Source: Prunus persica (lineage: Eukaryota > Streptophyta > Magnoliopsida > Rosales > Rosaceae). Taken from it: 64,000 bases of DNA. The position numbers and the translations under genes were made by a program. The DNA is taken from the NCBI RefSeq assembly GCF_000346465.2, contig NC_034010.1, positions 25,233,579 through 25,297,578 of the forward strand. The letters are read 5' to 3'. The notes beneath the pieces are model-generated. The model did not search any database. It was given only the letters and a program-made list of their open reading frames with translations, and was not told the DNA's origin. How positions within the stretch are numbered: the stretch's first letter is position 1; each line of letters opens with the position of its first letter. Below, in pieces: positions 1-12,513 of this stretch.

Positions 1-151
1 TTATCAATTTGTTAATTTAATCCTTCTTTAAATTCTCAAACCTATATGCATGAATATGGAATACAAGTGAATGAAAGGTGTAATTTGGATGTAGCTGGTG
101 AACCACAGGAGTTTCTTGGTCAATTTTTTATTTTATTTTTTCTGTGTACAG

Positions 152-238
152 GCACCGAGCTTTGTAGCACTGTTCAATATGAATGAGAATGTGGCTACAA
201 TTTTCTTCTTTTCCCTGAAGTGGGTGATGCCCACCTAA
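152..238 (+). CDS. Possible 3'-terminal exon of a gene lying left of the window
   Basis: A pyrimidine-rich tract ending in an AG acceptor at 150-151 is followed by 28 in-frame codons and a TAA. The encoded tail is hydrophobic and ends in SLKWVMPT. I do not recognise the family and no further exon is visible to the left within the window. It could equally be a chance open frame. Confidence 0.2.
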   Translation, partial: APSFVALFNMNENVATIFFFSLKWVMPT

Positions 239-2640
239 TCCTTAAGGGGGCCTCTAATGCTTCCTCAATCACAAACGGAGGAGTCCAGAGAAGAAAGTGG
301 GGTTTCGAGATTTTTTGTTTATGTAGCTTTGAAAAGGTTTCCTGATATAGAAGTATACATTTTGTTTTGTCTTTCAAGAGCACTATCATTAGGCAGGGCC
401 TCCCGTGTGTTCAGCACAAGGGCACATAAGCTAGTGGGCTGGGAATTCCTCCACCCAAAAGTCCTCTCTAAAAGTTGTCTCTAAAATGACCTCCAATAGA
501 GGTTTGCTTGAAGCTGCTTAGCTTCTGTGGCAATTCTTGGTGCTGGTGGGATGCCAGGCAAAGGTGGCCCAATAGTAGAGCCAGAGAGGCTCTACATGTC
601 AATCCTTGAACCAATCAGAAAACTCAAGCATCCTGGATTCAGGGTTGTGGGCTCATATACATATGGAATTTGTGGCTATTCTATGCTGTTCAAAATGATT
701 TGTGACAGAATTTGTCTCTGCGTAATGTCAATATCTTGGTTATTTGGTGATTCAAGAGTTGAACTTGGATATGGAGAATAAGAGCTTGTGGAGTTGGGTT
801 TGGGGCAGGTCATGTCCAATCCAATCCAATCCAATCCAAGTGGGGTGGGGGGTCTTGACATATCAAACCCTTAAAATCTTTGCTTTGGTTGTATTTAAAT
901 GTACATTTTGGAGTCTGGACCCGAGGCAAAGAAAAAACACATTTATGAATGCTTACCACAGGAGGACAGTTGTGCATCCTTTCTAGTGCCGGCTGTCTGG
1001 AAAAAGAACAAAATAATTCAAATTTTTTATTCTTTCTTTCAAACAATTCAATTCTTTTGAGCTTCTGTTTGTTTTCAGTTTTGTATCCCTGGTAATATAC
1101 ATTTCAATGACAATTCAGAATTTGATAAGAATTACCAACAAGAGTTTTGCTAGAGTCAATCGCTCACGAGGTGAATAAATTACTTCCAATCAGCTCACAA
1201 TGCATTAATAGTTGAGAGTGGTGTCACTAGTGCGTGAACGACTCACGTTAATATGAATCATTGCTTCAAAATAAGACCAAACTGAACAAATGATTATATG
1301 GTCAACTTTAGTAGCTAATAAGTGATGAGGAAGTGTGTCTGAGAGTAGAATAGGCTAACAGAAGAGCCATAACCAACCATTTTGGGTTTTGAAAAAGGTT
1401 GGGAATCCCATTGCTCTGTTAGTGGTTAAAAATAAGCAAACGAAAGAAAACAAGAGAAAAAGATGGAAAATAAAGATGGGGAGTGTGTTTAAAGGAGAAG
1501 ACAAATAGAAAGTCTCGAGACTCGCAGGCATTGCATCCGGAATTTCCCTTTCCCACCACCAAATGTCGGGTTGTGTGTTGGCTCTCTATGAGGTTGACAA
1601 TTCTCTCCTTCACTACAATAAAATCTTCTCTACCTTTTTTTTTTTCTGTTTCATTTTACAGAAAACAAAAGAATGTTGAAGAAAATTTAATCATTAGCTT
1701 TTGAGAAGCAAGACAGATGAAAAGTAAAAATAAAATAATCAAAGAAAAGAAACCCAGGAATCCAGTAAAAGTAGCAGATCAGGTGAAGTACTTAAAAGTG
1801 ATTCTTTTGTTTTGTTTTCTGAGTAATTAAGAGAGAAAGTGATTCTTCAGCTCCAAGTATTTAGTATTACTCTACTGATCAGAAAAGCAGTTCCAAGTTT
1901 TGTTTTCTTTGAGTGACAGAGAGAGGGAGAGAGAAGATTTGTTTATGTTTTTGGAGTGCAGAAAAGCCAGGTTTTGAGATGTGGGTTGGTCTTGAGGTTA
2001 AATATAATTTTAAAAGGTGGTGAGTTTGAGAAAAATATTTACTTGTTTTCTTGTGCATGCGCCTAAATGTTTGAGTATTTAATTCACTAATAAAATAGGT
2101 GGCACTGGTGGGTTTACTGTTCCTTGTCTGCTAGTCCACTGCAGTCAAATGCAGGCATTGCTGGTTATTTTCAGATAATGAATGAAATCTTCTCTCAATT
2201 AACCCAAGTTGATGATCATTAAGGGGTTAAAGCAAGTCATCAATAGGTACTAATCCTTTAATCATGGTGCTTGACCACAATATTTCCTCTTTTTCTCAAG
2301 TTAGGAACTTGGATTGGTGTATAAATGGTCCCAACAAACTAAAGTCTTATAATGATGCTAAAGTATATAGTGCTTCTCAAGGAAATCTGAGCCCAGGAGA
2401 GAAATGATGCCAGCATTACAGCATAATTTGCATTGTAAAACCAATAAATCACCCACTCAATTTTTTTTTTTCCTTTTGCAAATAAGAACAAACAACCACA
2501 AATTTATAAATCATAGATAAAAGAAAAAAAGAGTAAAGAAATGGATCAGCGCTGCTCCAACAGAAAATGGTCCACACATGGAGTTTTATATTTGGAAATT
2601 GGGAGGATTCAAAAAATTCTCATATACAGTTATTTCTATC
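239..2640. other. Intergenic region, no gene recognised
   Basis: AT-rich sequence with short homopolymer runs. A 527-781 open frame on the plus strand has no intron signals, domain or codon pattern that I could trust. A small four-fold repeat of CCAAT lies near 817-838. I see no RNA gene or transposon ends. Confidence 0.5.
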
Positions 2641-2647
2641 TATATAA
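2641..2647 (+). promoter_or_regulatory. Putative TATA box of the MAKR gene
   Basis: TATATAA lies 126 nt upstream of the chosen ATG, which would leave a 5' UTR of about 95 nt. Position and sequence fit a plant TATA box, but nothing else supports it. Confidence 0.35.
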
Positions 2648-2772
2648 CTTGGCATCATGGACAAGCTTTAAAGGTTGCATAATACCTTCAAAACCCTCCA
2701 CATCCACTTCCTGCAGTAAGCTAAAACTCTTCAAACAGCACAGAGCCTTGTCTTAGCAGCACAGAAGTGATC

Positions 2773-3861
2773 ATGGCCGTTGATCACGTATCCTGTGACC
2801 ATGCAGACGACGACTACATCGACATGGAAGTGAGCTCATACTCTGCCTACCTGTGCCACTCCATGAGCTCTCCTCCACACCCCAGAGAGTTTGAGTTTCA
2901 AATGTCATCCATTTCCCTAGAGAGAGAGCCTCCCTCAACTTCCCCAGCTGATGAGCTTTTCTACAAAGGAAAGCTCCTTCCCCTCCACCTTCCCCCTCGT
3001 TTACAAATGGTTGAAAAACTACTGCAAAACTCCACTTCTGCATTTGATAGCCGAAAAGATATGTTCGAAGAATTCTATAGCACTCCATTGATGAACACTG
3101 CTGCCCCAACGCCAACCACAACCAGCACTCCATTTGAATCCTGCAACATCTCACCTTCTGAGTCTTGCCAGGTTAGCAGAGAGCTGAACCCAGAAGAGTA
3201 TATTTTGGAGTATGCAACTGAAGTGAGTGGCTTTATCCATGAAAACCCAAAAAAGTCTTGGACCAGAAAGTTCAAGCAGTCATTACTGGGATCAAAGCTG
3301 AAGGCTTCCCGGGCTTACCTCAAGTCTCTGTTTGGGAAATCTGGTTGCTCAGATGAGAACAGTGCAACAGCTGCTAAGAATGCAGATGGAGGAATGGTTT
3401 TAAAGTCTGAGGATTTAAGTAAATATGTGAAGGCGGCCAAGAAAAATCCATTTGGACAAATTCAGAAAGACAAATGCCGGATGTCTGCTTCCGGCACGAG
3501 GAGCTTCAACAAAGACAAGATCATTGAAGATGGTGCTGGTATTCACAGAAGATCATTCTCACTGGCCATCAAACGACATTCGACAAAGAACTCAACGTCC
3601 TCTTCATCATCATCTGGCTCTTCTTCATCTTCATTTTCAAATCATTCAAATGGGACTCAGGAGCTGCAGTTTCTGAAGAGATGCAACAGTGCAAGTTCAG
3701 AAATTGAGAGTTCAATTCAGGGGGCAATTGCGCATTGCAAGCAGTCTCAGCAACCACTTCGTTCAAGAAAGACTGTAAGCGAAGTTGGGTTTTACTCAAC
3801 GTCAGCTTCCAGGATAGCAGCTTGTGAGGACCAAGAGAGACCAGACCTTTGCAGGGGCTGA
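2773..3861 (+). CDS. Membrane-associated kinase regulator (MAKR/BKI1 family)
   Basis: Single-exon gene of 362 residues. The family includes BKI1, a plasma-membrane-tethered inhibitor of the brassinosteroid receptor kinase BRI1, and the MAKR proteins that modulate other receptor kinases. Visible signatures: the acidic N-terminal IDMEVSS box (residues 16-22); the conserved KGKLLPLHLPPRLQMVEKLL block (65-84); a Lys/Arg-rich stretch around 160-190 that would act as the membrane hook; a Ser-rich tract (about 275-295); and a C-terminal SSEIESSIQGAIAHCKQS helix (from about 308) matching the kinase-interacting motif of BKI1. No signal peptide or membrane helix is seen. The ATG at 2773 is preferred because the same frame opens only two codons earlier with GTG. 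The IDMEVSS and PREFEFQMSS boxes resemble MAKR2-4 more than BKI1 itself; the exact orthologue is inference. Confidence 0.88.
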   Translation: MAVDHVSCDHADDDYIDMEVSSYSAYLCHSMSSPPHPREFEFQMSSISLEREPPSTSPADELFYKGKLLPLHLPPRLQMVEKLLQNSTSAFDSRKDMFEEFYSTPLMNTAAPTPTTTSTPFESCNISPSESCQVSRELNPEEYILEYATEVSGFIHENPKKSWTRKFKQSLLGSKLKASRAYLKSLFGKSGCSDENSATAAKNADGGMVLKSEDLSKYVKAAKKNPFGQIQKDKCRMSASGTRSFNKDKIIEDGAGIHRRSFSLAIKRHSTKNSTSSSSSSGSSSSSFSNHSNGTQELQFLKRCNSASSEIESSIQGAIAHCKQSQQPLRSRKTVSEVGFYSTSASRIAACEDQERPDLCRG

Positions 3862-6468
3862 TGGGGCTCTGAGTGAGTAGAGAGAGATGGAGGGTGTGCA
3901 AAGTACAAACTTTTGACTTGGGTTGATGATCTGTTTCTTTTTTTTTGGCTTCTTTCATAAATTTGATAATGGGTATGCTTTGATTCAGTGCATGGCTGTC
4001 AGAAATTCTCATGGCAGGAGATCCAGTTAAAGTTTGTTAAAAGCCAAATAGTTCTTCTGTCCTAGACCTAATTATAATATGAGTACTTATCAATACAGAT
4101 TTAGAACCTTCAAATCAGCAAGCATTCAACATTTTTGATTAATTGATTGATGTCTTTTAAATAATCTGCTACTTTCATGGTTTGTAATAATTTTCTAAGA
4201 CAAGACATCATGTTTTTCCCTCTGAAAGTTGTTTCACTCAGCAAAATCCATTGCTGTAGCTAACAAATTTCTGAACTGATACTTTTAAGACGTCGCAATC
4301 AAGCGAAGTGGGAAACAAAAGTTGGGATAAGTAGCATTCTCCAATATAAAAAGAACTTAAACAACAAAACATATCTTTTACATATACTCCTGAATCAAGG
4401 CGCACTGTACAACTCAATTGAAAGAAAAAAAGTAAGGAAAGGTACACAGTACATATAAAAAATCTAAATGAATAGTAGAAAACTAAAAATCGTCAGGTAA
4501 ACTGTTTCAAAAGAAAATTACGAAGTCTGAATACTAGGTAGAGAGAAGGTAGATGACCATCTTCATCATAATTATGGTCCCAAATAGTCCAAGCTCACAG
4601 TCTGAGACATAAGAACTCTAATTTCACTTCTGTTTCCAGATGACAAAGAAGGCACAAGAAAAAAATTATTCTCATCATATACTGATAGCTAATTTAATCC
4701 AAGAAACCATATATTCAAATGAGCCGGCATCATTCCCTGATGAATATTTAACTGCAAAGTACCTTAGATTAGGCTAATATCAACATCATTACGTCGCAGC
4801 CAATCATCAAATCACGAGTTTTTGAAAAACCCATCTACCCTTCAGGAGTAGCTAAAAGACACCAGCCTCCACACAAAATGATTCTTGGATCAACAAATAA
4901 ACTATATGTACTCTTAGCTCTTACTACATGATATAAAATTGATCCTAAAGCAACAAAAAAAAACAAAGATTTTAGACTCTGCCTTCTTTAAATGCAGGAC
5001 ATTGTGAAAAAAAATTACTAAGTTGACAAGAGGAAATAAATATTCAACAATTTAATATAAGAAGATATTTGGAAGTGCAAAGAAAGAGCCTTTTGTTGGC
5101 TCTTGTTTCCTTCCCCTTTTCTTTTCCCAGATACTCCTAGTGGGCAACATAAACCTTAAATTAAGTGAACATGTCAGCCAAAAATTTGACAGGATTAGAA
5201 CAAAAGAACGCAATTAAAAAGTTCAATTGATGTTGTTGAGCACTACAGGTTAACAGAGATGCACCTAACCATAAACCTTTCTCCCCACCCAAATTTAAAT
5301 GTTATCAGCGACAAAAGAAGGAAATGGTAGGCCTTGCAGACCAGCTGAATTGTTAAATCGGTTTGCCTTCTTAATAGTTTAAATGTCACATAAGCCGCAA
5401 CGTTAGCATAGAAAACTAAGGCATCAGCATCCATACTAATAAAGATCAGTACAAAACACATCAATGCGGCAACAATTATTCCATTCTAAATTTCTAACAG
5501 AGATCAGTAAAAGATGCATAACTGCATAGACTTTTTAAGTAAAAGTTTTGATTTCACAATTATACAGTGGTAAATTTATATGCTTAACTAGTGATTAGTT
5601 TGATACTGATTGAAACGGATTTTGACAGAATGCAACAGCTTAGGCAGAGTTCAGAATCCGGTGTCAATAGCATAGACGAGACGCTGACTTTGATCTTGGA
5701 AACAATAGTTGAAAGGCCAACTGAAGCGAAAAATGTTTTATTTTCATTTTTATTAATACTTTGGCTTGAACTATGAACAGGCCTTAGGAAGTTGGTGGAT
5801 TCATCACCAGGCTGTCCCTATAACCTGAGAGGTTTGGATAACAATCCTTGGGCTAGTTGAACTCTGTCTGCTAGCTCAAGCTCTGGATGAAACAATTATT
5901 TGACATTTTCTTTCTTCAATCAATCCCTTATCCTTGTCATATATAAATATGAAATACGCAGATTGCTACTCTTCATTTACCTTTTTAAACAGCTAAATAA
6001 ATCCAAATATCCATATAAGAAATCACAAATTCCACTCCAAAACAAAGGTAAACTAGCCTGTCATTGAATAAGATCATACAGCTTACTGTCATCTGTACTT
6101 AAAGACAATGATATTGTCAATGCATCACAAATTCAAAATCTCTTATCATTCTTCTTGGGATTCTCATCCAACCAAAAACCAAAATATAACACACAAACCA
6201 GATGAGGAAGAATTTACATTATAATTTGACAGTGCACCGTAGACCTGTAACTTGTTTGAGAATCAAGTGCCTTGGTCTATCAGCTTCCATCTTCGCAGCC
6301 ATTTGTGGTCCCTTGGATGCATCGTGCAGTTTCCTGAACGCAAATCAATTCAATCATGCACATGAACACACACTCACTTGTGCAACACAAAAAGACATAC
6401 ACAAACATACAAGTAGACAAGTATGTATGGAAGAGTTAAGCTGATTCATTTGCCACACTTACCACTAA
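3862..6468. other. Intergenic region between MAKR and the CFAP298-like gene
   Basis: AT-rich DNA with no open frame that I can assign. The first 200 bases are probably the MAKR 3' UTR. The right end holds a possible untranslated exon of the minus-strand gene (listed separately). No transposon termini were recognised. Confidence 0.5.
6201..6333 (-). other. Probable 3'-UTR exon of the CFAP298-like gene
   Basis: The exon at 6469-6510 is followed, 8 nt after its stop codon, by a strong GTAAGT donor. The next convincing acceptor on the minus strand (TTCAG at 6334-6338) opens this segment. One frame of it encodes a 37-residue peptide (KLHDASKGPQMAAKM...) ending in TAA, but that frame cannot be joined in phase. 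It is therefore best read as untranslated sequence, or as coding sequence that lost its frame. The low end is approximate. Confidence 0.35.
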
Positions 6469-7373
6469 TTATACAGGGCATGACTCAGTTGACTGCAGCT
6501 TGATAACAATCTGCCACAAAACAACTATACCAAGTTATCTCTTTCCCACAAAACATTAAAAGCTTAAACAAACTCCACACCATGCTATCTCTCTACCACT
6601 ACAAATTTCAAAATTTGGGCTCACGTAACATGGTGAAATCAATTGCAATCTATACTAATTACCTTTGTTTTCTCATTGGCTCCAATATAATCACATAACC
6701 GCTTACTTCTATCAAGCACTTTCCCGGCCCAACAAACCTGCCTCAAATCCTCTCCACTAGATTCAACGTCTGTAAATTTTCAAATTCCCATAAAAATCAA
6801 AACTTTTTCCTGATTGTAATAACATAATTAAAAAACTACAAAAGGGTTACCTGCTAACAGTTTCTGAAACTGAGGAACCGAGTTGAGCTCTCTCTCTAAG
6901 GCTTGTACATGGTTTCTTAGCACATGATAAGACAAAGGCCTATTGTGAACAACCTGGTCCTGTTATGAAAATCCATACTTTATCAATGGGTTTTCGTTTT
7001 CGAGAACAATTCAACCTCAAAGCGTTTGCTTTACCTTTGAAGCATAGGATTTGACTTCAGATAAAGCTCTAAGGAGAGAAACAGCTGCATTTTAGTAATG
7101 AACAAGTAAGTGAGTGAGTCTGAGATCGACGCTTAAGCTTTGTGTTAGCGATTTTTTTTTAGCGAAATGGTTGGTCTTTGAACCTTTTGCGTCGCCATGG
7201 AGGGGTTCCAAATGAGGTTCAAGCTCGAAAACCAGGCGGTCGATCCTGGATTGAAGATTGGAAATTCGCGAGATTTCGGGGGCAATTTGTTCAATTGGCG
7301 ACGTGGTTGAACAGTCGTAGAGGAACTCCTTTTGGTCGGAGCCGTCGCCGTGCCTCACGTGGATTCGAACCAT
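6469..7373 (-). CDS. CFAP298 (C21orf59)-like protein, short form
   Basis: Five coding exons: 7184-7373, 7035-7084, 6851-6959, 6663-6769, 6469-6510. All junctions are GT-AG and in phase, giving 165 residues. The start is the ATG before VRIHVRHGDG; a further in-frame ATG 26 codons upstream heads a Lys/Arg-rich stretch absent from the family. In animals and algae this family works in axonemal dynein assembly. Its role in flowering plants, which lack motile cilia, is unknown. Family marks are the N-terminal HVRHGDG block, an RALSEVKSYASKDQVVHN segment, and the CWAGKVLDRSKRLCDYIG / NEKTKIVIKLQ block. The protein stops seven residues later (STESCPV), where animal members continue with a conserved basic C-terminal domain of roughly 100 residues. 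Family assignment is from remembered motifs. Confidence 0.72.
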
Positions 7374-7599
7374 TTTCAGCTGAGAACGGCGGGAGTGCTC
7401 GACTTTAAGACGTCGTCGTTTGTGGGCCTCTTTCTTCTGTTTACTAGTCACCTTTGTTGACTTGTTGGACTTATTTTTTCTGTCGTCATTGCGGTTTTTA
7501 TTTTTTATTTTTAAATTTCTTTAATTACCCAATTTTTATTTTTTAATACAAGCGGAAAGATGGAATTCAAACACTGGAACTTGAGTGCATGCTCTTAAC

Positions 7600-7960
7600 T
7601 TTTTTTTTTTTTTTTTTTATCAAATAAAAATTTCATTAGATAAATTTTAATTGTACAATCAAAGATATCTAAAATATCAATCTTAAGAGGGCAACAAACT
7701 AACATGCTAAAAACACAACTAACGCGGATAAAAACCGCACTAAAACTACTAGCCCACATCACTACAATTAACCATAAACCCAAACAAATCCCACAAACCC
7801 AACATAACCAACCCTAAAACAACCCATGAGCCTAGCAGAACCCTACCACCACCACCTGATGAGGCGCCGTCGCGGCCATACCCATCATCACATCCGTAAC
7901 AAATCTGCCCATAAGAGGGAACAAATAAACGGAAAACCACAACTTTGTCAAAAAATAATT
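7600..7960 (-). mobile_element. Probable LINE-type retroposon 3' fragment
   Basis: Read on the minus strand, the segment ends in an uninterrupted poly(A) of about 18-19 bases (plus-strand T run at about 7600-7618), preceded by a long AT-rich tail. This is the usual end of a plant LINE or retroposed copy. No reverse-transcriptase frame survives. The 5' limit is a guess. Confidence 0.35.
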
Positions 7961-8111
7961 GGGTGATTTACAGCAACCTCCGTCAAAGACGATGTAGAAT
8001 CAAATTTAGAGAACATGAGCTATAATTCTCTTGCCTAAACTCAATTTTTAAATTTTTTGAGATTTTAGAATTTTACCACTCAAAGGGAGTTCAAGCACTA
8101 TTCAAGAAGGG

Positions 8112-8244
8112 CATCACTAGTGTAGTGGATTGAAGCAATTGCTCCCCCAGACAAAGTCTTGGGTTCGAATTCTAATATCAGTGTCGTGTGTATGCATTTA
8201 ATATATTATCACCCCTCTCAATAGAAAATGTCTTTTTTAGAAAA
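8112..8244 (+). mobile_element. SINE (family 1, copy 1)
   Basis: A tRNA-like Pol III promoter is visible: box A-like TAGTGTAGTGGATTG and box B GGTTCGAATTC about 35 nt downstream. An AT-rich body follows, ending in CTCAATAGAAAA. A second copy with the same head and tail lies at 50598-50727 on the other strand, which supports a dispersed family. Confidence 0.6.
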
Positions 8245-8643
8245 AGCACTATTCAAGAAGGGGTTTCGAATAGCTATATTTCTATATCTTGGCAAAAACG
8301 CAAAAGTCTTTAATGGACCTTAAACCATTAGCAGTTACCGTAAAATGACATTAAAAAGTTAAAAAAATTAAAAATAAAAATAAAAAGAAGCAAAAAACCC
8401 AAATACATATACAAAGACTAATCTAGCAAAAGACACCACCTCGCTGTTAAAACAAGGGGAGACCTATTTGAGATATGTTTACAGTACAAGTGGAGTTCAC
8501 AAATGTAGCACCAACAAGAAGAAGCAGAGAATAAGTGGGACAAACAAATATATTGCTGTTATTCAACATCCATTGTTTTAGTGTTTTTACTCTCTACAAT
8601 CCTTCACAAACTTTGCAAAGGGTGAAAATTTCACACATCAAAT

Positions 8644-11600
8644 TCAAAGGGCATAAATTCGATCGATTTCCGAATTGGAATAGTCAGAGGGCATCCATGA
8701 GTTGGAACCACTCCTCCTTGCATGCTTCTCCTTCTTCCTCGTGGAACGAATCCGCTTTGACTTTACCACATAATATGTCATGGTGCCAAGAACTGCGGCC
8801 ATTATCATTCCCCCAACAACTGTTACCAGAATTGCAGCCCACTTATGGTGTCGGCCTACCACTATGTAAGAGGAGGCCATGAAAGCCACTGAAGTGCACA
8901 CGGAAGCCAGCCACATCAACTTATTGATTATCTCCACCACCCGTTTCTCCGCTTTTGTCTCCCCTCTGACCAAGGTAATTTGAACAACCACAACAGCCAA
9001 CGACGTAAAGAGAGCAATGGCATTGAAAATGAAGAAAATTTTGAAAGGAGGACTCTTCACTACCACAGCTGTCCCATCGTCTTTATCACCACCTGGCACA
9101 GTAAAGATAGCTGCAAAGGCAACCGTTGCAAATAGAACAGCCACCACAGTGACTGAGTTGGTGGCATTGTTGATTCCTTCCCTGTGGAGCTTTCTGAGCT
9201 CTTTGGAAATATTGTGAACATTTTTATTGGTTTTCTTTGTTTGTTCAAGCTGGATATGAACATCGTTCTTGATCTGAGTCACTGTTTTTCTCAATTCATC
9301 CCTTGGTTGGTTCAGTTCATTAGCCTTGACAGCACCGTAGCGATAAAGGCAACCCCTTATGTCCGAGGATTCTTCAGAAGGTGGAAGTGCATCAGCAATG
9401 TCCAGAGCCGTTTTGGTCTCCCTGTTCAGTGCATTAACATTGCTGTCTGGGAGGAGTAACAACTCATTCACTATCTGCAAGGAAAGCAAAAAAATATCAT
9501 TACAGATAGATCTATAATTGTAATGGAGATGTGCAAGCATGAAAGCAAGAACCGACGGCTATGCTAGTTCAGCTTGAACCAAAGCTAAAAAGAAGTGCAG
9601 AAAATACGATAAAGGTCCCTAAACCAATTTTTCAGAGAAACAACGTGAATACTGATGCCAATTTTTAGCCACCTTAACTATTTTGTTCACACCAGACTAG
9701 CAAATAAGAACTCATAGTTCATCCCAATTATATTAACACATACAAATCAAGTTATATCACAAAAGGAAATTGCCAAAGAAGAATAACTCATATTGTAGCA
9801 ACCATGTGCAAGGATCACACGGTTGGAGAAAGGATTTTACAAATGGCAAAAGAGTAAATCTAAAAGAAAGGGAAAAAAGCAGTATACACACTAGCAGATA
9901 CATAATTTGCCTTACACACTAGAAACCGACATTCTTTCTTGAATCAATACAATATCAAGGATATATGTTTTTGCTTTCTGCATCCACTAGAAGAAGGGCA
10001 TATAACTATTCGGTATCAAACTATTCCTATCATCCTATAAAAATAAAATATAAAAAAAACTTTCCCTTCCATAAACCATGCCGCCAAAAAGTAACATGGT
10101 ATAAGTTTAAAAATAAAACTTAGCCTGAGATCTGCAAAACTACAAAGGCTTCATAATATGCAATTACTTAAAGCATCATTGACTCACGGCCACCATTACT
10201 ATATTAAAGAAATTGGAATTCACAACCATATACCATTCAAAAGATACATCAGTAAAGATGAGGGTGCATAGTAACCCAGATATAAAGTACCTCTGCTCGC
10301 TTTTTCCTGGTGGCTACATGCAATGCTGTGTTACCAAATTTATCGGGAAGCATAACAATTGCAGAGTCTGCCTCAAGAAGCAATTTCACTACATCACAGT
10401 TCGTCCCCTTTACAGCCATATGCAATGCAGTTTGCCCTTTCTTGTCAGTTCTTCGTGCTAATTGTGGATCCTTACTCAGCAACGCTCTTACGATCTCCAC
10501 ATGCCCCCCTCTCGCAGCTAGATGCAATGCATTCTTCCCATTTGATTTAGAAATCTCCAACAAGGTACAATCCTTTGACAGCAGCTCATCAACTACCGCT
10601 ATATGCCCTCTTTGAGCTGCAGATATAAGTGGGGTTGCATTCGACGGGCCAATTGTTTTGCTTAGCCCAGGGTCATGATCTAGTAGTACCTGGACGATGG
10701 CTGCAAGAAAAGTGGGAGTATGAATGTATTGTTCAACGGCACAGTAGCATTCAGACCATGGAAGCTCTAACTTTCATTTTACTCGGACTAGAAAGAAATC
10801 ATTATGTGGGTATAGACAAAGAACCAGGGCAGAAGCAACTTTAGGAATACTGTCCAACGGAACCAGGAGACAATTGTCATATGACAAAGTTAACACGTGT
10901 GTGTTGTCCACACAAGGACATAGTTTATAATACACCATAATCTTGAATGCTTCACTCTCTATAAATAAATATCACAAAAAATTGATAGCCTGTACTGTTG
11001 ATGAGAAAATAAGAGCAGTGGCAAGTATTTTATGCAGTAAACACTTGGATACTCCATCAACCAAAATTAATCATTCTTTCAAATCATAAAACTTGCAAAC
11101 TAAATAATCAGTACTTCCAATTTCCAGTGCAGCTTTGCTCATACGATATACACTCTATTGCCCATTATGTTAAATAACTACAAAAACAAGAGAAATGACA
11201 TAGCCAGATCCCAACATCTCCAAAAAGCGAACTTTAATCCTAATAACCCTCTTGCAATCTTCACCACAACAAAAGTTCCACAGATACCCAAATTCACAAA
11301 CCAAATAATTAAAATTAGATAAGGAGTTCAAAATCCAAAAGAGCATAAAAGCTGAAGATCATTACCATGGTGTCCTCGACATGCAGCTATATGCAAGGGA
11401 TCAAACCCCGAGCGGTTCTTCTTCGTAACGCTGTCCTTATTTGAATACTTCAACAGTTCCTTAACAACATCAAGATGCCCTCTATCGGCGGCCGTGAACA
11501 AGGCAGTCTCCCCCAGCTCATTCACCTCATTCACCACCGCCGCCCGTACCTCAGCCACCTCCGAATCAAACTCGGGCCCACTGACGGTCCCCACCATCTG

Positions 11601-12209
11601 CGAATCGATATCACCGAGAATCTTCTGTACGGCGGCTAGATCGGCGCGCTGAGCAGCCAAGTGGAGCTCAGTGTCGTTGTGGCGACCGGTGACCTGCTTC
11701 ACGTACTTCTTCTTTCCCGCCTGGTCCATGCGCTTGCCGGAGTTGGACAGGACCAAGGCCGGTGCCGACGCCGTCGACGACGGCGATGGCGATGGCGATG
11801 GCGAAGGCGAAGGCTCGGCCAGAGGGTTTTGGTTCTGTGTTGGAGTCATCAGACCTTTCTCTAAGTCCCTATCACCTCCTCCTATAAGTTCAATAATCAC
11901 AAAATTGAAAGTTACAAAACCTGTTTGGTTCAGAGGAAAGGAAGAACTTTCCAGGAAAATTTATAAAAAAAAGTAGCTGATTTTGGAAATGAAATTATGC
12001 ATGTGGGCAAAGTGACAGGCACCTGACAAGTTGTTGATTGTTAATCCATTTGAGTATTTAATTTCTTAGTTTATTCATTTATTTTGAGAGCTCTAGCTAC
12101 AGAGAATCTTTTTTTCTTTCTTCCTATCAAATTAATTGGAAATTAAAAAATATGTATGTGTACAGAAAGAGAGGGAGAGCAGAGCACCTTGTTCAATTGA
12201 GGTCGCCAT
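8644..12209 (-). CDS. ITN1: ITN1-like ankyrin-repeat protein with PGG domain
   Basis: Four exons: 12188-12209, 11366-11881, 10291-10700, 8644-9474. All have GT-AG borders and consistent phases, giving 592 residues (Arabidopsis ITN1 is close to 590). Exon 1 encodes only MATSIEQ plus one base. Exons 2-3 carry the ankyrin repeats (TALFTAADRGHLDVVKELL, NALHLAARGGHVEIVRALL, TALHMAVKGTNCDVVKLLL and others). Exon 4 carries the PGG domain: four predicted membrane helices at about 423-441, 461-482, 503-521 and 529-552, with the VPGG motif at 442-445 after helix 1. ITN1 is a plasma-membrane protein that affects salt tolerance, ROS and ABA signalling in Arabidopsis; the same role here is inference. A Pro-Ser repeat (about residues 30-43) near the N-terminus is encoded by a low-complexity GGCGAT-type tract. 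Confidence 0.9.
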
Positions 12210-12513
12210 GGGAGACTCTGAAAGTGGACAAAGGAAAAGGCCACGAGTTCATTCAAAGTTGAGCTGAGGAATCTGAGATTGAAGCAGTGGAGCTGAGAAG
12301 AGGGAAGAAAATTAGAGGAAAAGAGCAAAAGAGATGGAAGACAATATCACAACGAATGAGGAAAGCGCTAGGAAAGGGGGAGGTGGCTAGTCTAGTGATG
12401 GCTGGCTAACTTTTTTGGATTTTTGTTTTGTTTTCCAGTTTTACTATCTGACTTTCCACGTCATCATCACTCACCCAAAAATAAACTACCTCCACTCATC
12501 TTTTTTTATCTTC

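Noticed and set aside
527..781. Frame with ILGAGGMPGKGGPIVEPERL near the left end
   Set aside because: Looks protein-like at its start, but has no recognisable domain, exon borders or partner exons, so I did not call a gene.
7374..7451. 26-residue basic N-terminal extension of the CFAP298-like protein
   Set aside because: Family members start at the MV(R)IHV-type sequence. The extension is low-complexity Lys/Arg and is probably 5' UTR.
12143..12328. 61-residue minus-strand frame upstream of ITN1
   Set aside because: It overlaps the ITN1 first exon in another frame and shows no domain; it is 5' leader.
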